34,196 nt of DNA from Ardenticatenaceae bacterium (GTDB lineage: Bacteria; Chloroflexota; Anaerolineae; Promineifilales; Promineifilaceae). Made by a program: the position numbers and the translations under genes. The notes below the pieces were generated by a model. That model worked only from the letters and a program-made list of their open reading frames with translations. It did no database searches and was not told the DNA's origin. Location of the stretch: NCBI GenBank assembly GCA_011525915.1, contig WYBM01000079.1, forward strand, positions 1 to 34,196, written 5' to 3'. Of this stretch, positions 32,657 to 34,196 are shown in pieces; positions within the stretch are counted from its first letter, which is position 1; every line of letters starts with the position of its first letter.

Positions 32657-33829
32657 CACCGGCTTGTTCTTAAATGTCAGCACCTCGCCGGCGGCAGCGG
32701 CTTCAAAGGCGCCTTCGGCCACGTTGGCGCTTTGGTACACCAACACGATCAGGTCTTTTCGGTTGGCCTGCTGAATTTTTTGCAGCTTACGCCGTAAATA
32801 ATGTGGGTGCCAGAAACCGACGATCTCCAACAGGGCACGACGGCCGTCCTGGCGATGAGTAAACGAAAAATCAGGGATCATCACCGAATCCCCTACCGGG
32901 ATGATCTCGTCTTCATAGGCTAACTCCCAGACACGGTCGGCCCGGTTGTATTTGGCTTCAAACTCGGCGGCAAAGCTGGCTTCCAGCTGGCTGTCAAACC
33001 CGGAAGAGCCCTGGAAATGGCCGCGCAGCGCCGTCTGGTCATCCAGGGCGTAACCCAAAAAGCGGTCATACCCCGGTGGGCGCACCTGGGCCACCATATG
33101 CCAATTGTTACACAAGAGTAGGGCTGGCAGGAAACGGGCAAATTGTAGGCCGTAACGAATGGTGGCACTCACAAAAGGGGAGATGGGGCCATGCAGTGTG
33201 ATGTCGTACCCCTTGGCCGCCGGCTGGATGGTGTGCATCAACTGGAACAGCTTAATGTATTTAAACACATCTTTGTAGCCATCCTCGACGTGAATGTGCA
33301 TTTCCCGCGCCCAATACAACAGCCCGCGTGCCACTTCTAAATTGTAGCGGTCAATAAGATCTTTTGGCGAGAGGGGATCACCCACGCTTTGCAAAATCTG
33401 CTCTTCGGCCAGGTCGGCGAAGAGGGTCGTTTCTACCTGATCTGGTGCCAGTTTAACCTCTGCTGCCACTTCCTTGATGATTTGGGCGCGTGTCTGGTGT
33501 GAGAACAAATCTGTTTGCATCGTAACCGGCCCTCTGGCAAACAGCTTTTGGCGCAGTTCGGCTGGTGGCAGGGGGGGCTGGTTGGCAAAGGTAGCCCGCC
33601 TGGCGAGCACGGCCGTTAACCCGCGGATGATGGCATAATCCAGACTGTCCCCTTCATAAGCTCGCAGCGTTTCATCCAATGCTGCCCGCGGCAGGCCAAC
33701 ACCCTGCTTAAACAGGGCGATCAAGTCTGCGGCCACGGCCAGCCAATGATAATCAGCCTCCAGGGCGCGCGGCCGCAGCTGGTTGCCGACCACGGTGATG
33801 CGGGGACGAATGTGTTCGGCTTTAAGCAT
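32612..33829 (-). CDS. Bax1-like nuclease (DUF790), partner of XPB helicase
   Basis: A 405-residue member of the DUF790 family, known in archaea as Bax1, the binder of XPB. A helical N-terminal half begins MLKAEHIRPRI. The C-terminal half holds a PD-(D/E)xK-like core: IPDFSF (D320), then LLEIVGFWHPHYLRRK with E335 and a following lysine. Archaeal Bax1 is a structure-specific nuclease that cuts DNA opened by XPB. The matching helicase lies at 27344-28735, so the pair is probably functional here. It is on the opposite strand, with the two ABC genes between, and its stop lies inside the end of the second ABC gene. AGAGG nine bases upstream supports the ATG. Confidence 0.85.
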   Translation of the reverse strand: MLKAEHIRPRITVVGNQLRPRALEADYHWLAVAADLIALFKQGVGLPRAALDETLRAYEGDSLDYAIIRGLTAVLARRATFANQPPLPPAELRQKLFARGPVTMQTDLFSHQTRAQIIKEVAAEVKLAPDQVETTLFADLAEEQILQSVGDPLSPKDLIDRYNLEVARGLLYWAREMHIHVEDGYKDVFKYIKLFQLMHTIQPAAKGYDITLHGPISPFVSATIRYGLQFARFLPALLLCNNWHMVAQVRPPGYDRFLGYALDDQTALRGHFQGSSGFDSQLEASFAAEFEAKYNRADRVWELAYEDEIIPVGDSVMIPDFSFTHRQDGRRALLEIVGFWHPHYLRRKLQKIQQANRKDLIVLVYQSANVAEGAFEAAAAGEVLTFKNKPVLKDVLTAVERCARG

Positions 33830-33870
33830 GGGCAGGTACCTCTACCAGGTTGTACCAAAGAGTGGCGCGC

Positions 33871-33888
33871 CAGGCGAGCGATCGCCTG
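33871..33888. other. Hairpin with GNRA-type tetraloop upstream of the Bax1-like gene
   Basis: CAGGCGA and TCGCCTG form a perfect 7-bp stem with loop GCGA. It lies in the 222-base stretch between the Bax1-like start and the tnpA stub, about 45 bases before the predicted insertion-sequence end. The stretch also has a GGCAC/GTGCC dyad (33901-33928). No gene is seen there. Confidence 0.35.
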
Positions 33889-33948
33889 ATGATCGTCAAT
33901 GGCACTGAAGGAGCATACCGCCGGTGCCCTTACAAACAAAGCCCGTAA

Positions 33949-33973
33949 AGCCCACCCGCTTCAGCGGTGGGCT
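33949..33973 (+). repeat. Subterminal left-end hairpin of the IS element
   Basis: A 12-base and an 11-base arm pair around a TC loop, with one unpaired C. Subterminal imperfect hairpins of this type are recognised by the Y1 transposase TnpA as single-stranded DNA. Confidence 0.75.
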
Positions 33974-34051
33974 ATAAGCGGCTTGCTCTTACGCCGATAG
34001 GCTTTAGCTGGATTCTTGGCATGTGTTAGATGCCTGTTGTATAGTTAGCAC

Positions 34052-34135
34052 ATGCGTTCGATTGAGTCACCTCACCCTGACAAACAATACAAAACCGGCC
34101 ACAGCATCGTGTTTAGTTGCAAACCAGAAAGGAAA
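34052..34135 (+). pseudogene. tnpA (Y1 transposase) 5' stub fused in frame to tnpB
   Basis: Twenty-eight codons starting at ATG 34052. The segment QYKTGHSIVFSCK resembles the N-terminus of IS200-type TnpA, where it is normally followed by the YHLVF.PKYRRKV strand. Here PERK follows and then the tnpB start in the same frame. About 100 codons of tnpA, including the HUH motif and the catalytic tyrosine, are absent. An internal deletion therefore probably removed tnpA and left its start codon to tnpB. The resemblance is short, so this is moderately certain. Confidence 0.55.
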
Positions 34136-34196
34136 ATGAAAGTCAGACGAACCTACAAGTACAGACTGTACACCAGCAAGCGGGATAAGCACCTGC
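34136..34196 (+). CDS. tnpB: TnpB RNA-guided nuclease (IS605 OrfB), N-terminal fragment at window edge
   Basis: The frame opens MKVRRTYKYRLY, a hallmark start of TnpB proteins (the first strand of the wedge domain), and runs off the window after 20 codons. TnpB is the RNA-guided DNA endonuclease ancestral to Cas12 and helps maintain the element after excision. With tnpA lost it would need TnpA supplied in trans to move. The RuvC residues cannot be seen. Confidence 0.8.
   Translation, partial: MKVRRTYKYRLYTSKRDKHL

Larger units (their letters stand above)
33934..34196 (+). mobile_element. IS200/IS605-family element, left end and 5' part (cut by window edge)
   Basis: The left end shows the organisation of IS608-like elements. 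TTAC (33930-33933) is followed by a short spacer, then AAAG (33947-33950) at the foot of an imperfect hairpin. The hairpin arms AGCCCACCCGCT and AGCGGTGGGCT (33949-33973) pair with one bulged C and a TC loop. In IS608, TTAC is the target and cleavage site, and AAAG the guide sequence 5' of the left hairpin. A further 7-bp dyad (GCATGTG/CACATGC, 34019-34055) precedes the coding part. The exact left boundary is inferred. The right end, and any omega-RNA, lies beyond the window. Confidence 0.72.

Noticed and set aside
7796..33829. Selenoprotein gene using the tRNA-Sec in this window
   Set aside because: No recognised gene continues past an in-frame TGA with conserved sequence, and no family here is a known selenoprotein.
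33876..33884. GCGATCGC (cyanobacterial HIP1 word)
   Set aside because: Only one copy was noticed, and it is explained by a local hairpin. It is not over-represented, unlike ACGGCCGT.

Overview
The window looks like chromosomal DNA of a moderately GC-rich bacterium, most likely a member of the Chloroflexota (Anaerolineae/Caldilineae-like). This is an inference from gene content: an XPB-type helicase with a DUF790/Bax1 partner, a large AfsR/SARP-type ATPase-TPR regulator, tandem CpaB-like proteins, secreted proteins ending in a YLPV-type tail, and a selenocysteine tRNA. No phage genes, CRISPR array or rRNA were seen. One mobile element is cut by the right edge.

Layout. 1-3.3 kb: an AfsR-like regulator missing its N-terminal DNA-binding domain. 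3.4-7.1 kb: a small conserved-looking protein, a 1079-residue secreted seven-blade propeller protein, and a mini-gene repeating its C-terminal tail. 7.1-7.7 kb: tRNA-Sec on the minus strand, divergent from tRNA-Phe, -Gly and -Cys. 7.8-12.4 kb: an M3 oligopeptidase, a DtxR-family regulator and a GT39-like membrane glycosyltransferase. 12.4-17.9 kb, minus strand: an NrtR-like Nudix regulator, two CpaB-like proteins, a membrane sensor histidine kinase and an FtsB/DivIC-like protein. 18.0-21.7 kb, plus strand: PfkB-type kinase, ParA, ParB and an M24 peptidase. 21.8-25.5 kb: a VOC protein (+), then (-) a sugar isomerase/epimerase-like protein, a DUF418-type membrane protein and an AraC/GyrI-like regulator. 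25.6-33.8 kb: a YtcJ-type amidohydrolase, an XPB-like helicase, a heterodimeric ABC exporter pair and, convergent to them, a Bax1-like nuclease. 33.9 kb to the end: the left end of an IS200/IS605-family element with a tnpA stub and the start of tnpB.

The genes form several functional sets. FtsB-like/histidine kinase and PfkB/ParA/ParB lie back to back and suggest a cell-division and chromosome-segregation neighbourhood. XPB and Bax1 are probably a DNA-repair helicase-nuclease pair, here separated by an ABC exporter. The four tRNAs have back-to-back promoters.

The strongest unexplained signal is an 8-bp palindrome, ACGGCCGT. It occurs about 49 times by eye in 34 kb, mostly inside genes and in several reading frames, against roughly one copy or fewer expected by chance. 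This resembles the HIP1 phenomenon of cyanobacteria but with a different word. Other notable points: three regulators or enzymes have degenerate active or metal sites (DtxR-like, NrtR-like, sugar isomerase-like), and the pfkB-parAB operon has a predicted leaderless start.
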